Part shown: positions 26,427 to 33,968 of the stretch, in pieces
Layout of the letters: every line of letters begins with the position of its first letter
Numbering within the stretch: position 1 is the stretch's first letter
NCBI GenBank assembly: GCA_964242415.1
Contig: CAXTAT010000032.1
Location: 1-61,309 of the forward strand
Source of the DNA: DASWOJ01 sp964242415
GTDB lineage: Bacteria; Pseudomonadota; Alphaproteobacteria; Acetobacterales; Acetobacteraceae
Direction: 5' to 3'
Length of the DNA: 61,309 bases
The notes under the pieces: model-generated
What the model saw: the letters and a program-made list of their open reading frames with translations, nothing else
Database searches by the model: none
What the model was told of the DNA's origin: nothing
Position numbers and translations under genes: made by a program

Positions 26427-28457
26427 ATGATCCGTTCCGGGCTGCTTCTGGCGCTGCTGGTGTCCGCCGCGGCACCCGCGTTGGCTGCGGAAAGCCCGCC
26501 GGTCCGCACCCCTCATGTGACGGCAACCCTGGTGTCCGACGTGGACGCCGTGCAGCCCGGCCAGGCGCTGCACCTGGGGTTGCGGCTGCGGATGGCGCCG
26601 GACTGGCACACCTACTGGCAGAACCCGGGCGACGCCGGCGTGCCGCCCGAGCTGACCCTGACCCTGCCGCCCGGGGCCAAGGCGGGCGACATCGAGTGGC
26701 CGACCCCCACGCGGCAGCCCGAAGGTCCCGTGATGACCTACGGCTACACCGGCGAGGTGCTGCTGCCCGTCGCGGTCACCCCCGGCTCCGGCCCGTTGCA
26801 CATCGAGGCATCGGCCACCTGGCTGGTGTGCGCGAAGGTCTGCGTGCCGGAGGAGGGGGTGTTCACTCTGGACCTCCCGGCCGGGGCGCCAGCGCCCTCT
26901 GCCGAGGCGCCGCTGTTCGCCGCCGCCGCCGCCCGCCTGCCGCGCCCATCGCCGTTCGAGGCGCGGGTGACGCCTAGTGGCGTGTTGTCGCTGCGCGGCG
27001 CCGGGCTGTCGTCGGCGACGGTGCGGGATGCCTGGTTCCTGCCCGCGGCCTGGGGCGCGGTGGAGCAGGCCGCGCCGCAGCCCGTGTCGGTCCACGACGG
27101 TGAGGTCAGCTTGGCGCTGCAGCCAGGCGGGTCCTTCACGGCCGGGTCGGGCCTGACGGGAACGGTGGTGCTGCGCGACCCCAGCGGGCAGGAGAGCTTC
27201 CTTGCCATCGACGCCAAGCCTGGCCCGGCGTCGGCATCGACCCCGGCGTCCCTGGTGCGTACCCTGCTGCTGGCCCTGCTGGGCGGGCTGATCCTGAACC
27301 TGATGCCGTGCGTGTTCCCCGTGCTGGCCATGAAGGCGATGGCGATGGCGCGGATGTCCGGCGCGGCTCTGGGGCACGTGCGCGGCCATGCCCTGTCCTA
27401 CACCATGGGCGTGCTGGTGGCGTTCGGCGCCCTGGGAGGCGTGCTGCTGGGGCTGCGGGCGGCCGGTGGAGTGGCGGGATGGGGGTTCCAGTTCCAGTCC
27501 CCCGCGTTCGTGGCGGCGATGGCGTGGGTGCTGTTCGGCGTGGGGTTGAACCTGTCGGGCGTGTTCGATGTGGGCGGACGGCTGGCCGGGGCGGGGCAGG
27601 GGCTGGCGTCGCGCGGCGGCCACCTCGGCAGCTTCGCCACGGGAGGGCTGGCGGTGCTGGTGGCGACGCCCTGCACGGCCCCGTTCATGGGGGCGGCCAT
27701 CGCGGCGGCCTTGGCGGCGCCGGCGGCGGTGACGGTGCTGGTGTTCCTGGCGATGGGCCTGGGCCTGGCGATGCCCTACTTGCTGCTGGCCTGCGTGCCC
27801 GGCGCGGCGCGGCTGCTGCCCCGGCCCGGCCGCTGGATGGACGTGCTGCGGGGCGCGCTGGCGTTCCCGATGTATGGTGCCGCGGTCTGGCTGCTGTGGG
27901 TCATCAGCCAGCAATCCGGCCCCGATGGCGTGCTCGCGGCAGGAGCCGGGCTGTTGCTGGTGGGCTTCGCGGCTTGGGCGTTCGGCTTGGCGCAAAGGGC
28001 GGACGGGCGTTGGCTGGGCTGCGGCGCCGCCTTGGCCGCGTTGGCGCTGGCCGTCGCGCTGCTGCCCGGCCTGACCCCGGCGCCCGCCGCACAAGCCATG
28101 GCGCAGTCCGAGGGGGCCGAGCCGTTCACCGCCGCCCGCCTGGCGAGCCTGCGTGCGCAAAACCGCCCGGTGTTCGTCAACATGACGGCCGCATGGTGCG
28201 TGTCCTGCCTGGTGAACGAGCGTGTCGCGCTGTCCCCGGCGGCGGTCCGCGACGCCTTCGCCGCGCATGGCGTGGCCTACCTGAAGGGCGATTGGACCCG
28301 TGGCGACCCGGAGATCACCGCCTACCTGCGCGACCACGACCGCGACGGTGTGCCGCTGTACGTGTTCTACCCGCCTGGGGACGGCGCGCCGACGGTGCTG
28401 CCGCAGATCCTGACGCAGGGCGAGGTGTTGGACCAGCTCAACAAGGCCGGAAGCTAG
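26427..28457 (+). CDS. DsbD-family protein-disulfide reductase (ScsB-like)
   Basis: A 676-residue inner-membrane electron conduit that carries thiol electrons from cytoplasmic thioredoxin to periplasmic proteins. The signal peptide is MIRSGLLLALLVSAAAPALA. The periplasmic alpha domain has WLVCAKVCVPEE with Cys135/Cys139. The multi-helix transmembrane domain carries NLMPCVFPV (Cys295) and ATPCTAPFMG (Cys416). The C-terminal thioredoxin-like domain has AAWCVSCLVNE (Cys591/Cys594). All three cysteine pairs or sites are intact. ATG 26427 follows GGGAGG at good spacing. It is followed by a Tat-exported thioredoxin-fold protein 11 bp downstream, a plausible partner. Confidence 0.92.
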   Translation: MIRSGLLLALLVSAAAPALAAESPPVRTPHVTATLVSDVDAVQPGQALHLGLRLRMAPDWHTYWQNPGDAGVPPELTLTLPPGAKAGDIEWPTPTRQPEGPVMTYGYTGEVLLPVAVTPGSGPLHIEASATWLVCAKVCVPEEGVFTLDLPAGAPAPSAEAPLFAAAAARLPRPSPFEARVTPSGVLSLRGAGLSSATVRDAWFLPAAWGAVEQAAPQPVSVHDGEVSLALQPGGSFTAGSGLTGTVVLRDPSGQESFLAIDAKPGPASASTPASLVRTLLLALLGGLILNLMPCVFPVLAMKAMAMARMSGAALGHVRGHALSYTMGVLVAFGALGGVLLGLRAAGGVAGWGFQFQSPAFVAAMAWVLFGVGLNLSGVFDVGGRLAGAGQGLASRGGHLGSFATGGLAVLVATPCTAPFMGAAIAAALAAPAAVTVLVFLAMGLGLAMPYLLLACVPGAARLLPRPGRWMDVLRGALAFPMYGAAVWLLWVISQQSGPDGVLAAGAGLLLVGFAAWAFGLAQRADGRWLGCGAALAALALAVALLPGLTPAPAAQAMAQSEGAEPFTAARLASLRAQNRPVFVNMTAAWCVSCLVNERVALSPAAVRDAFAAHGVAYLKGDWTRGDPEITAYLRDHDRDGVPLYVFYPPGDGAPTVLPQILTQGEVLDQLNKAGS

Positions 28458-28468
28458 GAGACCGCCCG

Positions 28469-29086
28469 ATGACGATACCCCGCCGCACCCTCATCACTGC
28501 CGCCGCCAGCCTTGGCCTGATCCCAGCGGCGTTGCGTGCCGCCCCGCGCATCGGAGCGCCTGCTCCGGACTTCACCGGCATTGACAGCAACGGCCAGGCG
28601 GTGCGCCTGGCAGCGTTGCGGGGCCGTGTGGTCGTGCTGGAGTGGACCAACGACGGTTGCCCGTTCGTGCAGAAATGGTACCGGACCGGCGCGATGCAGG
28701 CGTTGCAGCGCGACGCCGCCGGGCTGGGCGCGGTGTGGCTGTCGGTCATCAGCTCCGCCCCCGGCGAGCAGGGCGACGTGGATGGTCTCCACGCCAACGA
28801 GCTGACGCGCACCCGCAATGCCGCCCCGGCCCGGGTGCTGCTCGATCCGTCCGGCGCCATTGGTCACCTGTATGACGCGCAGACTACGCCGCACCTTTTT
28901 ATCATCGGCAAGGATGGGCTGCTCGGCTACATGGGCGGAGCGGACAGCATCGCGTCCACGCGGGATGCGGACCTGGCGCGTGCGACGCCGTATGCCCGGG
29001 ATGCGCTGACCGCCATCGCGGCTGGGCGTCCGGCGCCGGTCGCGGTGACGCGCCCCTATGGGTGCACGGTGAAGTACGCCGCCTAG
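28469..29086 (+). CDS. Tat-exported thioredoxin-fold (redoxin) protein
   Basis: A 205-residue exported protein. The N-terminus IPRRTLITAAASLGLIPAAL is a twin-arginine-type signal. The mature part begins GAPAPDFTGIDSNGQAVRLAALRGRVVVLEW, an AhpC/TSA-like thioredoxin fold, with a single Cys in NDGCPFVQKW (Cys64) where a CxxC would lie, and a second conserved Cys near the end (YGCTVKY). Proteins of this type are annotated as thioredoxin-family; whether it reduces peroxide or accepts electrons from the upstream DsbD is unknown. The stop TAG is the first three bases of a palindromic element (29084-29187). Confidence 0.88.
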   Translation: MTIPRRTLITAAASLGLIPAALRAAPRIGAPAPDFTGIDSNGQAVRLAALRGRVVVLEWTNDGCPFVQKWYRTGAMQALQRDAAGLGAVWLSVISSAPGEQGDVDGLHANELTRTRNAAPARVLLDPSGAIGHLYDAQTTPHLFIIGKDGLLGYMGGADSIASTRDADLARATPYARDALTAIAAGRPAPVAVTRPYGCTVKYAA

Positions 29087-29187
29087 AGCATGTTCGGATC
29101 AAGCGGCTTCGCTTGAGCCGAACAGATGCTCGCAAAAACAGAGCCTGGAGCATGTTTGGTGCCTCTGCTTGCACCAGACATGCTCTA
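29084..29187. repeat. Double-hairpin palindromic element with TAGAGCATG ends
   Basis: A 104-bp element with perfect 9-bp terminal inverted repeats TAGAGCATG (29084-29092) and CATGCTCTA (29179-29187). Inside are two hairpins: 29086-29131 (GAGCATGTTCGG...CCGAACAGATGCTC around TCAAGCGGCTTCGCTTGA) and 29148-29185 (GAGCATGTTTGGTGC...GCACCAGACATGCTC). Its two ends supply the TAG stops of the convergent redoxin and lipoprotein genes. It may serve as a bidirectional terminator. Confidence 0.88.
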
Positions 29188-29763
29188 GGTCCCGTCGGGC
29201 GCCCCGAGGTTCTGCTGCTCCACGGGTGCCGGGGCAGGGGCGGTCGCCGTGTCCTGCAGCCATGCCTTGAGGGACCGGCGCACCTGGAACTCGAACTCGA
29301 TGTTCATGTCGTCCATCATGGACCGGGTGATATTATACAGCGCGGTGCGCAGGCCGCCGCGGGACCCATCCGACAGCCGCGACACCCGCGCCTCGGCAAA
29401 GGCGATGCGGGCGCCGCCCGGGTCCAGGATGTCGAGGTGGACGGCCATCACTCCTTGCAGCCCGCCGCCGCCCTGCACGATCTGCGCGGCATCGATGTGG
29501 AACACCGCACGCCCTGTTGTCCCGCCCGCGCCGATGCGGTCCAGCGCCATCTGCCGCAACGCCAGGCCCGGCGGCGCCGGGTTCTGCGCATCCAACGGAC
29601 CCGGCGGCGGCGGCTCGCCAACGTCCACCGCGCCGACGTTCAGCCGCAGCGGCGTCAGATAGCCGTAACGCAGCGCCGGGAAGTTCTGGCGCACCTCATC
29701 ATCCCCGACGCAGGCCGCCAGCGCCGCCGGCAGCAGCAGCGCCATGCGGCGGGGAAGGTCCAC
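29185..29763 (-). CDS. Lipoprotein of unknown function
   Basis: A 192-residue protein with a lipoprotein signal MDLPRRMALLLPAALAACVG; Cys18 is the lipidation site. The mature part is mixed alpha/beta: RYGYLTPLRLNVGAVDVGE, AVFHIDAAQIV, GVMAVHLDILDPGGARIAFAEARVSR, and a C-terminal helix MMDDMNIEFEFQVRRSLKAWLQ. I do not recognise a named family. It begins one base after the hslO stop on the same strand, so the two are cotranscribed. Its TAG stop lies in the palindromic element shared with the convergent redoxin gene. Likely outer-membrane-anchored, periplasmic. Confidence 0.8.
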   Translation of the reverse strand: MDLPRRMALLLPAALAACVGDDEVRQNFPALRYGYLTPLRLNVGAVDVGEPPPPGPLDAQNPAPPGLALRQMALDRIGAGGTTGRAVFHIDAAQIVQGGGGLQGVMAVHLDILDPGGARIAFAEARVSRLSDGSRGGLRTALYNITRSMMDDMNIEFEFQVRRSLKAWLQDTATAPAPAPVEQQNLGAPDGT

Positions 29764-29764
29764 C

Positions 29765-30736
29765 CTATCCGCCCTCGGCCTTGCCGCCCTCGGTGCCGTT
29801 GACCTCCTCGCGGTTGAACCGGAAGTCGAGGTTGCAGAACTCGCAGGTCATGACGATGTCGCCCTCCACCGCCATGTGGTCCAGGTCGTCGGTCGGGAAG
29901 GTCTCCAGGATGCCGGACAGCCGGGCGCGGGAGCAGCGGCAGCCATAGGCCAGGGCGCGGTTGCGGTCCGCCGCCACGCCCTCGGTGCCGAACAGGTTGT
30001 AAAGCAGCCGGTCCGGCGACAGCGCGTCGTCGAGCAGCTCCGACTCCTTCAGTGTGGCGGCCAGGGCGGTGGCGGTGCGCCAGCTTTCGGCCTGGGCGTC
30101 GCTGTCCATCTCGGGATCGAGGCCGCCCTCGCGCGCCACCCGCTCCAGGATCAGCGCGCCGGCCCGCCAGCCGGACTTGGTGCGGGCGCAGGCCAGGCGG
30201 ACGGTGCACTGGAGCTGTTCGCTGGTCTCGAAGTAGTGCAGCGCCATGTCGGCCAGGGTTTCGCCCTCGATGGCGACAATGCCCTGGTGCCGCTCGCGGT
30301 CCGGCCCCTGGTCCACGCTGAACGCCAGGTAGCCATGGCCCAGCAGGGCGGCGGCGGTCGGGGCCGGGTCGGCGTCCAGCAGCGTCGCCAGCTTGTCGGC
30401 GTCGGCCCGGGCGTAGCCGCGCAGGGCGCCGGATTCGGTGCAGTCAGCCAGCAGCATCGGCAGCGCGCCGTCGCCCTTGGCCTGCAGGCTGAACGATCCC
30501 CGGAACTTCAGCGCCGTCGCCAGGGCGGCGGTCAGCGCCAGGGCCTGGCCGGTCAGGGCGGTGACGACGTCGTGGTTCTGGTGCCGGGTCAGCAGGGCGT
30601 CGGCGAGCGGGCCGAGCCGCACCAGCCGGCCGCGCACCGGGCGGCCAGGCAGGTAGAACGGGGTTATGCCGCGGGGGACCACGATGTCGGGCACGTCGGG
30701 GCGGGTGCTGTCCAGGAAGGCGGGGGTCGATGTCAT
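29765..30736 (-). CDS. hslO: Redox-regulated chaperone Hsp33
   Basis: A 323-residue cytosolic holdase activated by oxidation. The C-terminal zinc switch fits CxC-X27-32-CxxC: CRC at 266-268, 29 residues, then CEFC at 298-301. The N-terminal substrate-binding domain begins with the strand-rich FYLPGRPVRGRLVRLGPLAD and contains SFSLQAKGDGALPMLLADCT. All four zinc cysteines are present, so the switch should work. It is slightly longer than the E. coli protein. The operon partner is the lipoprotein gene. Placement next to a DsbD/redoxin pair groups several thiol-redox genes, though on opposite strands. Confidence 0.95.
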   Translation of the reverse strand: MTSTPAFLDSTRPDVPDIVVPRGITPFYLPGRPVRGRLVRLGPLADALLTRHQNHDVVTALTGQALALTAALATALKFRGSFSLQAKGDGALPMLLADCTESGALRGYARADADKLATLLDADPAPTAAALLGHGYLAFSVDQGPDRERHQGIVAIEGETLADMALHYFETSEQLQCTVRLACARTKSGWRAGALILERVAREGGLDPEMDSDAQAESWRTATALAATLKESELLDDALSPDRLLYNLFGTEGVAADRNRALAYGCRCSRARLSGILETFPTDDLDHMAVEGDIVMTCEFCNLDFRFNREEVNGTEGGKAEGG

Positions 30737-30822
30737 GCCCCCAACATAGGGATCAGCCCTGCAGAGGTGAACCTGTCCGATGCTCGGCGGGTGCCGTACA
30801 GTCCCATAACAGGAGGCGCGGC

Positions 30823-31968
30823 ATGGCCCGGCGTTGGATTTTGGTGGCCGCGGTCTCGCTGGCGCGCGTTGCTTACGGCTACCAGTTCCAGACCCTCGCC
30901 AGCATGGGGCCGGAGCTGCTTGATCGCTTCGGCCTGGGATATGCGTCGCTCGGCGGGCTGATCGGCCTGTATCTGGCGCCGGGCGTCCTGGTGGCGTTGC
31001 CCGGCGGCTTGCTGGGGCGCCGGTATGGCGAGGGCCTGGTGGTCGGCGGCGGGCTGGCGCTGATGGGGCTGGGCAGCCTGGTGTCGGAGCTGGCCGCGGG
31101 CACCGGGCAGATCGGCGCCGGGCGGGTGCTGGCGGGCTGCGGCGCGGTGATGCTGGTGGTGATGCAGGGCAAGATGGTCAGCGACCGCTTCTCGGACCGG
31201 TGGTTCATGCCGGTGATGGGGCTGGTGGTCGGGGCGTTCCCGGTCGGCGTCGGGCTGGTGGAGTTGACGCATGGCCCCTTGGTCCGCGCCTTCGGCTGGT
31301 CCGGGTTGTTCGTGGGCGGGACGGTGCTTGCGGTGCTGGCGCTGCTGCTGTTCCTGCTGGGGTGCGAGCGGACAGCCGTGCCTGCCGGCTCGGCTTGGGC
31401 ACTGCCGTCGCGGCGGGAGTGCGGGCTGGTGGTGGTCGCCGGGGTGATCTGGACGGCCTACAATGCCGGGTACTACGGGTTCCTGTCCTACATGCCATCG
31501 TACTTGGCCGTGCGGGGCCATTCGCCGGGGATGCTGGCGCTGGTGCTGACGGTGGCAACGTGGACCAACCTGCCGTTCACGGTGCTGGGCGGGGCGCTGG
31601 CGGCGCGGTTCGGCAATGCGCCGGTGTTCTATGCCGGGACGGTCGCCGAGATCGTCGCCGTTGCGGGACCGGCGGTGGTGGATTGGCCGCTGCTGTGGAG
31701 CCTGCTGTTCGGCACCGCGGCCTCGCTGCAGGCGGGGGTGATCATCGGGATCGGCACGCTGTCGGCGCGGCCGGAGAACCGGGCGGTGGGGATGGGGCTG
31801 TTCTATACGATCTATTATGTCGGGGGGGCGCTGCTGCCGGTGCTGTGCGGGCGGGCGGCGGACCTGGCGGGCGATCCCGCCGGGGCGCTGGTGGCGGGTG
31901 CGACGCTGTCGGGGGTGGCGATCCCGGCCTTCCGGCTGCACGGTTCCCTGTCGCGGCGGCCGGCGTGA
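30823..31968 (+). CDS. Major facilitator superfamily transporter
   Basis: A 381-residue permease with about 12 hydrophobic segments in two six-helix halves. It has the MFS loop 2-3 residues GGLLGRRYGEGLVVGGG and a central break near SRREC. Similar short MFS proteins of the cyanate/nitrate (CynX/NimT-like) group share the start ARRWILVAAVSLARVAYGYQFQ, but the substrate cannot be read. ATG 30823 has AGGAGG seven bases upstream, the best ribosome site in this part of the window. Its TGA overlaps the GTG of the next gene (GTGA). Confidence 0.88.
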   Translation: MARRWILVAAVSLARVAYGYQFQTLASMGPELLDRFGLGYASLGGLIGLYLAPGVLVALPGGLLGRRYGEGLVVGGGLALMGLGSLVSELAAGTGQIGAGRVLAGCGAVMLVVMQGKMVSDRFSDRWFMPVMGLVVGAFPVGVGLVELTHGPLVRAFGWSGLFVGGTVLAVLALLLFLLGCERTAVPAGSAWALPSRRECGLVVVAGVIWTAYNAGYYGFLSYMPSYLAVRGHSPGMLALVLTVATWTNLPFTVLGGALAARFGNAPVFYAGTVAEIVAVAGPAVVDWPLLWSLLFGTAASLQAGVIIGIGTLSARPENRAVGMGLFYTIYYVGGALLPVLCGRAADLAGDPAGALVAGATLSGVAIPAFRLHGSLSRRPA

Positions 31969-32420
31969 TCCGGGCGGTCTCGCCCGGCGATGCCGAGGCG
32001 GTGGCGGCGCTGATCCGCCTGGCGTTCTCCGCGATCCCGCTCCGGCTTGAGCCGCCGCCCAGCGCCTTGCAGGAGACCGGCGATGCGGTCCGCGCGCACC
32101 TGCGGGCGGGTGGGGGCGCCCTGGCGGACGGTCCCACCGCTTGCGTGCTGTGGTCGGAGCGCGATGGCGGCCTGTATGTCAGCCGCCTGGCCGTTCACCC
32201 CAGCCACCAGGGCCGGGGCCTGGCCACCACCCTGATGCAGGCGGCAGAGGGCGAGGCGCGACGCCGTGGCCTGCCGCGTCTGCACCTGGGGGTCCGGCTG
32301 GCGCTGCTGGACAACCGCCGGCTGTTCGCTCGGCTTGGCTTTGCGGAAACCCGGCTGCGCACCCATGACGGCTACGCCGCCCCGACTTGGACCGAGGCGG
32401 AACGCTGGCTGGCGGCCTAA
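31965..32420 (+). CDS. GNAT-family N-acetyltransferase
   Basis: A 151-residue acyltransferase. The acetyl-CoA site is visible as YVSRLAVHPSHQGRGLATTLMQAAEGEARRRGL, with motif A Q-x-x-G-x-G/A (HQGRGLAT), and the terminal LFARLGFAETRLR is the usual C-terminal strand. It starts with GTG overlapping the MFS stop by four bases, so it depends on translation of that gene. Pairing with a transporter suggests that the substrate of both may be the same small molecule, for example an amine or drug; this is inference. Confidence 0.88.
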   Translation: MIRAVSPGDAEAVAALIRLAFSAIPLRLEPPPSALQETGDAVRAHLRAGGGALADGPTACVLWSERDGGLYVSRLAVHPSHQGRGLATTLMQAAEGEARRRGLPRLHLGVRLALLDNRRLFARLGFAETRLRTHDGYAAPTWTEAERWLAA

Positions 32421-32449
32421 GCCTGCCCGGCTGCGAGACTAACCTATCT

Positions 32450-32606
32450 GCTGCTCCCTCTTCCTCCGGGAGAGGGCCGGGGTGAGGGAAGCGGCTAGGG
32501 CCGAACCTTAACGGCTTGGAGGCAAGCTCCGCTCTCTCCGCTCCGGGTTACGTCCTCCTGGCTCCCCTCACCCCGGCCCTCTCCCGGAGGGAGAGGGAGA
32601 AGCAGG
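32450..32606. repeat. Paired REP-like inverted element (copy 4)
   Basis: Left arm 32450-32488 and right arm 32562-32606 with a 73-nt loop, between convergent genes (GNAT and the 96-aa gene). The 246-bp spacer holds nothing else recognisable. Confidence 0.9.
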
Positions 32607-32666
32607 ATGGCAGCGGCTTCGGGCTGCATGCGTCAACCCAGCCCGTTCGACGATGGAGAGACGGCG

Positions 32667-32957
32667 TTAGCTGTCCTCGCCGATCTCCGCCTCAAGCGCC
32701 TCCAATGCGCTGTCCAACTGCGCGCGCACCGCCCTGTCCACGCCGGCGATTGCCAAGGCGCGGTCCAACTCGGCACGGCAGCCGACGAATTCCTCTCCCA
32801 TCATATCGGACGGTGCAGCAGGCGCTTTTTCACCGCCCAGGCAGCCGGAATACTGCTCCCGGGCCGCAGCGACCTCCGCCCTTTGCGGCAGCTTGGCGAA
32901 CAGTTCGTCCAGCCGCTCGTCCACCCAGCCCGGCGTTGCGGCGATCTCCTCCGTCAC
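32667..32957 (-). CDS. Small helical protein of unknown function downstream of argF
   Basis: A 96-residue acidic, mostly helical protein with no signal peptide: WVDERLDELFAKLPQ, AEVAAAREQYSGCLGG, GEEFVGCRAELDRALAIAGV, LDSALEALEAEIGE. I recognise no family. Its GTG start (32955-32957) overlaps by GTGA the stop of the second of two identical 9-codon mini-ORFs that connect it to the argF stop. This coupling, and its in-register coding bias, suggest it is a real gene of the argD-argF operon. Two cysteines are 18 residues apart. Confidence 0.65.
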   Translation of the reverse strand: MTEEIAATPGWVDERLDELFAKLPQRAEVAAAREQYSGCLGGEKAPAAPSDMMGEEFVGCRAELDRALAIAGVDRAVRAQLDSALEALEAEIGEDS

Positions 32958-33007
32958 GATGCGATACCCTTCATCGTCATCACGATGCGATACCCTTCAT
33001 CGTCATC
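32956..33007 (-). repeat. Perfect 26-bp tandem duplication forming two coupled mini-ORFs
   Basis: Two identical 26-bp units (32956-32981 and 32982-33007) lie across the argF stop and the start of the 96-aa gene. On the minus strand the argF TGA overlaps an ATG (ATGA at 33006-33003). This opens ATG-ACG-ATG-AAG-GGT-ATC and two more codons then TGA (MTMKGIAS). That TGA overlaps the ATG of an identical second mini-ORF (TGATG at 32982-32978), whose TGA (32956-32954) overlaps the GTG of the next gene. Confidence 0.93.
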
Positions 33008-33968
33008 GCGCCGCCCGCAGCGACCACGCCAGGATGCCCTTCTGCGCATGCAGCCGGTTCTCCGCGCCGTCGAACACCACCGATTGCGGGCCGTCGATGA
33101 CCTCCGCCATGACCTCCTCGCCCCGGTGCGCCGGCAGGCAATGCATGAAGATCGCGTCCGGCGCGGCCTGCGCCATCAGGGCCGGAGTGACGCAATAGGG
33201 CGCCAGCAGGTTGTGCCGCCGCTCGTTCGGGTCGTCCGCCATGCTGACCCAGCAATCCGTGACCACGCAGGCGGCATCGCGCACCGCCTCGGCCGGGTCG
33301 TCGGTCACCTCGATGCGGGCGCCCTGGGCGCGCGCCCAGTCCAGCAGGTGCCCCGGCGGCCGGCGTAACACTGGTGCGGCAATCCGCAGGGTGAAGCCGA
33401 AGCGCACCGCCGCCTCGATCCAACTGCACGCGACGTTGTTGCCGTCGCCGCACCAGGCCACCACCCGGCCGGCGATGGGGCCGCGGTGCTGCTCGAACGT
33501 CATCACGTCGGCCATCAACTGGCAGGGATGGCTGCGGTCGGTCAGGCCGTTGATCACCGGGACCGTCGCGTGCTCGGCCATCTCGTGCAGCTTCGCGGCG
33601 TCGCTGGTGCGCAGCATGATGGCGTCCACGTAGCGGGACAGCACGCGCGCCGTGTCGGCCACCGTCTCGCCGCGGCCGATCTGCATGTCATCGGCCGACA
33701 GGGTGATCGCGTCGCCGCCCAACTGCCGCATCGCCACCTCGAAGCTGACGCGGGTGCGGGTGCTCGGCTTCTCGAAGATCATCGCCAGCGTCTTGCCGGT
33801 GAACGGGCGCGAGGAGTGCTTGCCCGCGTCCTTGTACCCGCCCGCCACGTCCAGCATCTGCCGCAGCGTCGCGCCGTCGAAGTCGCGCAGGTCGAGGAAG
33901 TGCCGGGGAGGGGCGTCGCCCTCCCCGAACAGCGTGGTCGCCGCGGACCGGCGGAGCGCCCCGCTCAC
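33003..33968 (-). CDS. argF: Ornithine carbamoyltransferase
   Basis: A 321-residue enzyme joining carbamoyl phosphate and ornithine to citrulline in arginine synthesis. The carbamoyl-phosphate motif STRTR is at 69-73, HPCQ at 147-150 and the ornithine-loop HCLPAHRG at 276-283. The start is GTG at 33968, overlapping the argD stop by GTGA; the first conserved stretch is RHFLDLRDFDGATLRQMLD. The stop lies in the 26-bp tandem duplication. It forms an operon with argD and the 96-aa gene. Length is normal for a biosynthetic enzyme. Confidence 0.96.
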   Translation of the reverse strand: MSGALRRSAATTLFGEGDAPPRHFLDLRDFDGATLRQMLDVAGGYKDAGKHSSRPFTGKTLAMIFEKPSTRTRVSFEVAMRQLGGDAITLSADDMQIGRGETVADTARVLSRYVDAIMLRTSDAAKLHEMAEHATVPVINGLTDRSHPCQLMADVMTFEQHRGPIAGRVVAWCGDGNNVACSWIEAAVRFGFTLRIAAPVLRRPPGHLLDWARAQGARIEVTDDPAEAVRDAACVVTDCWVSMADDPNERRHNLLAPYCVTPALMAQAAPDAIFMHCLPAHRGEEVMAEVIDGPQSVVFDGAENRLHAQKGILAWSLRAAR

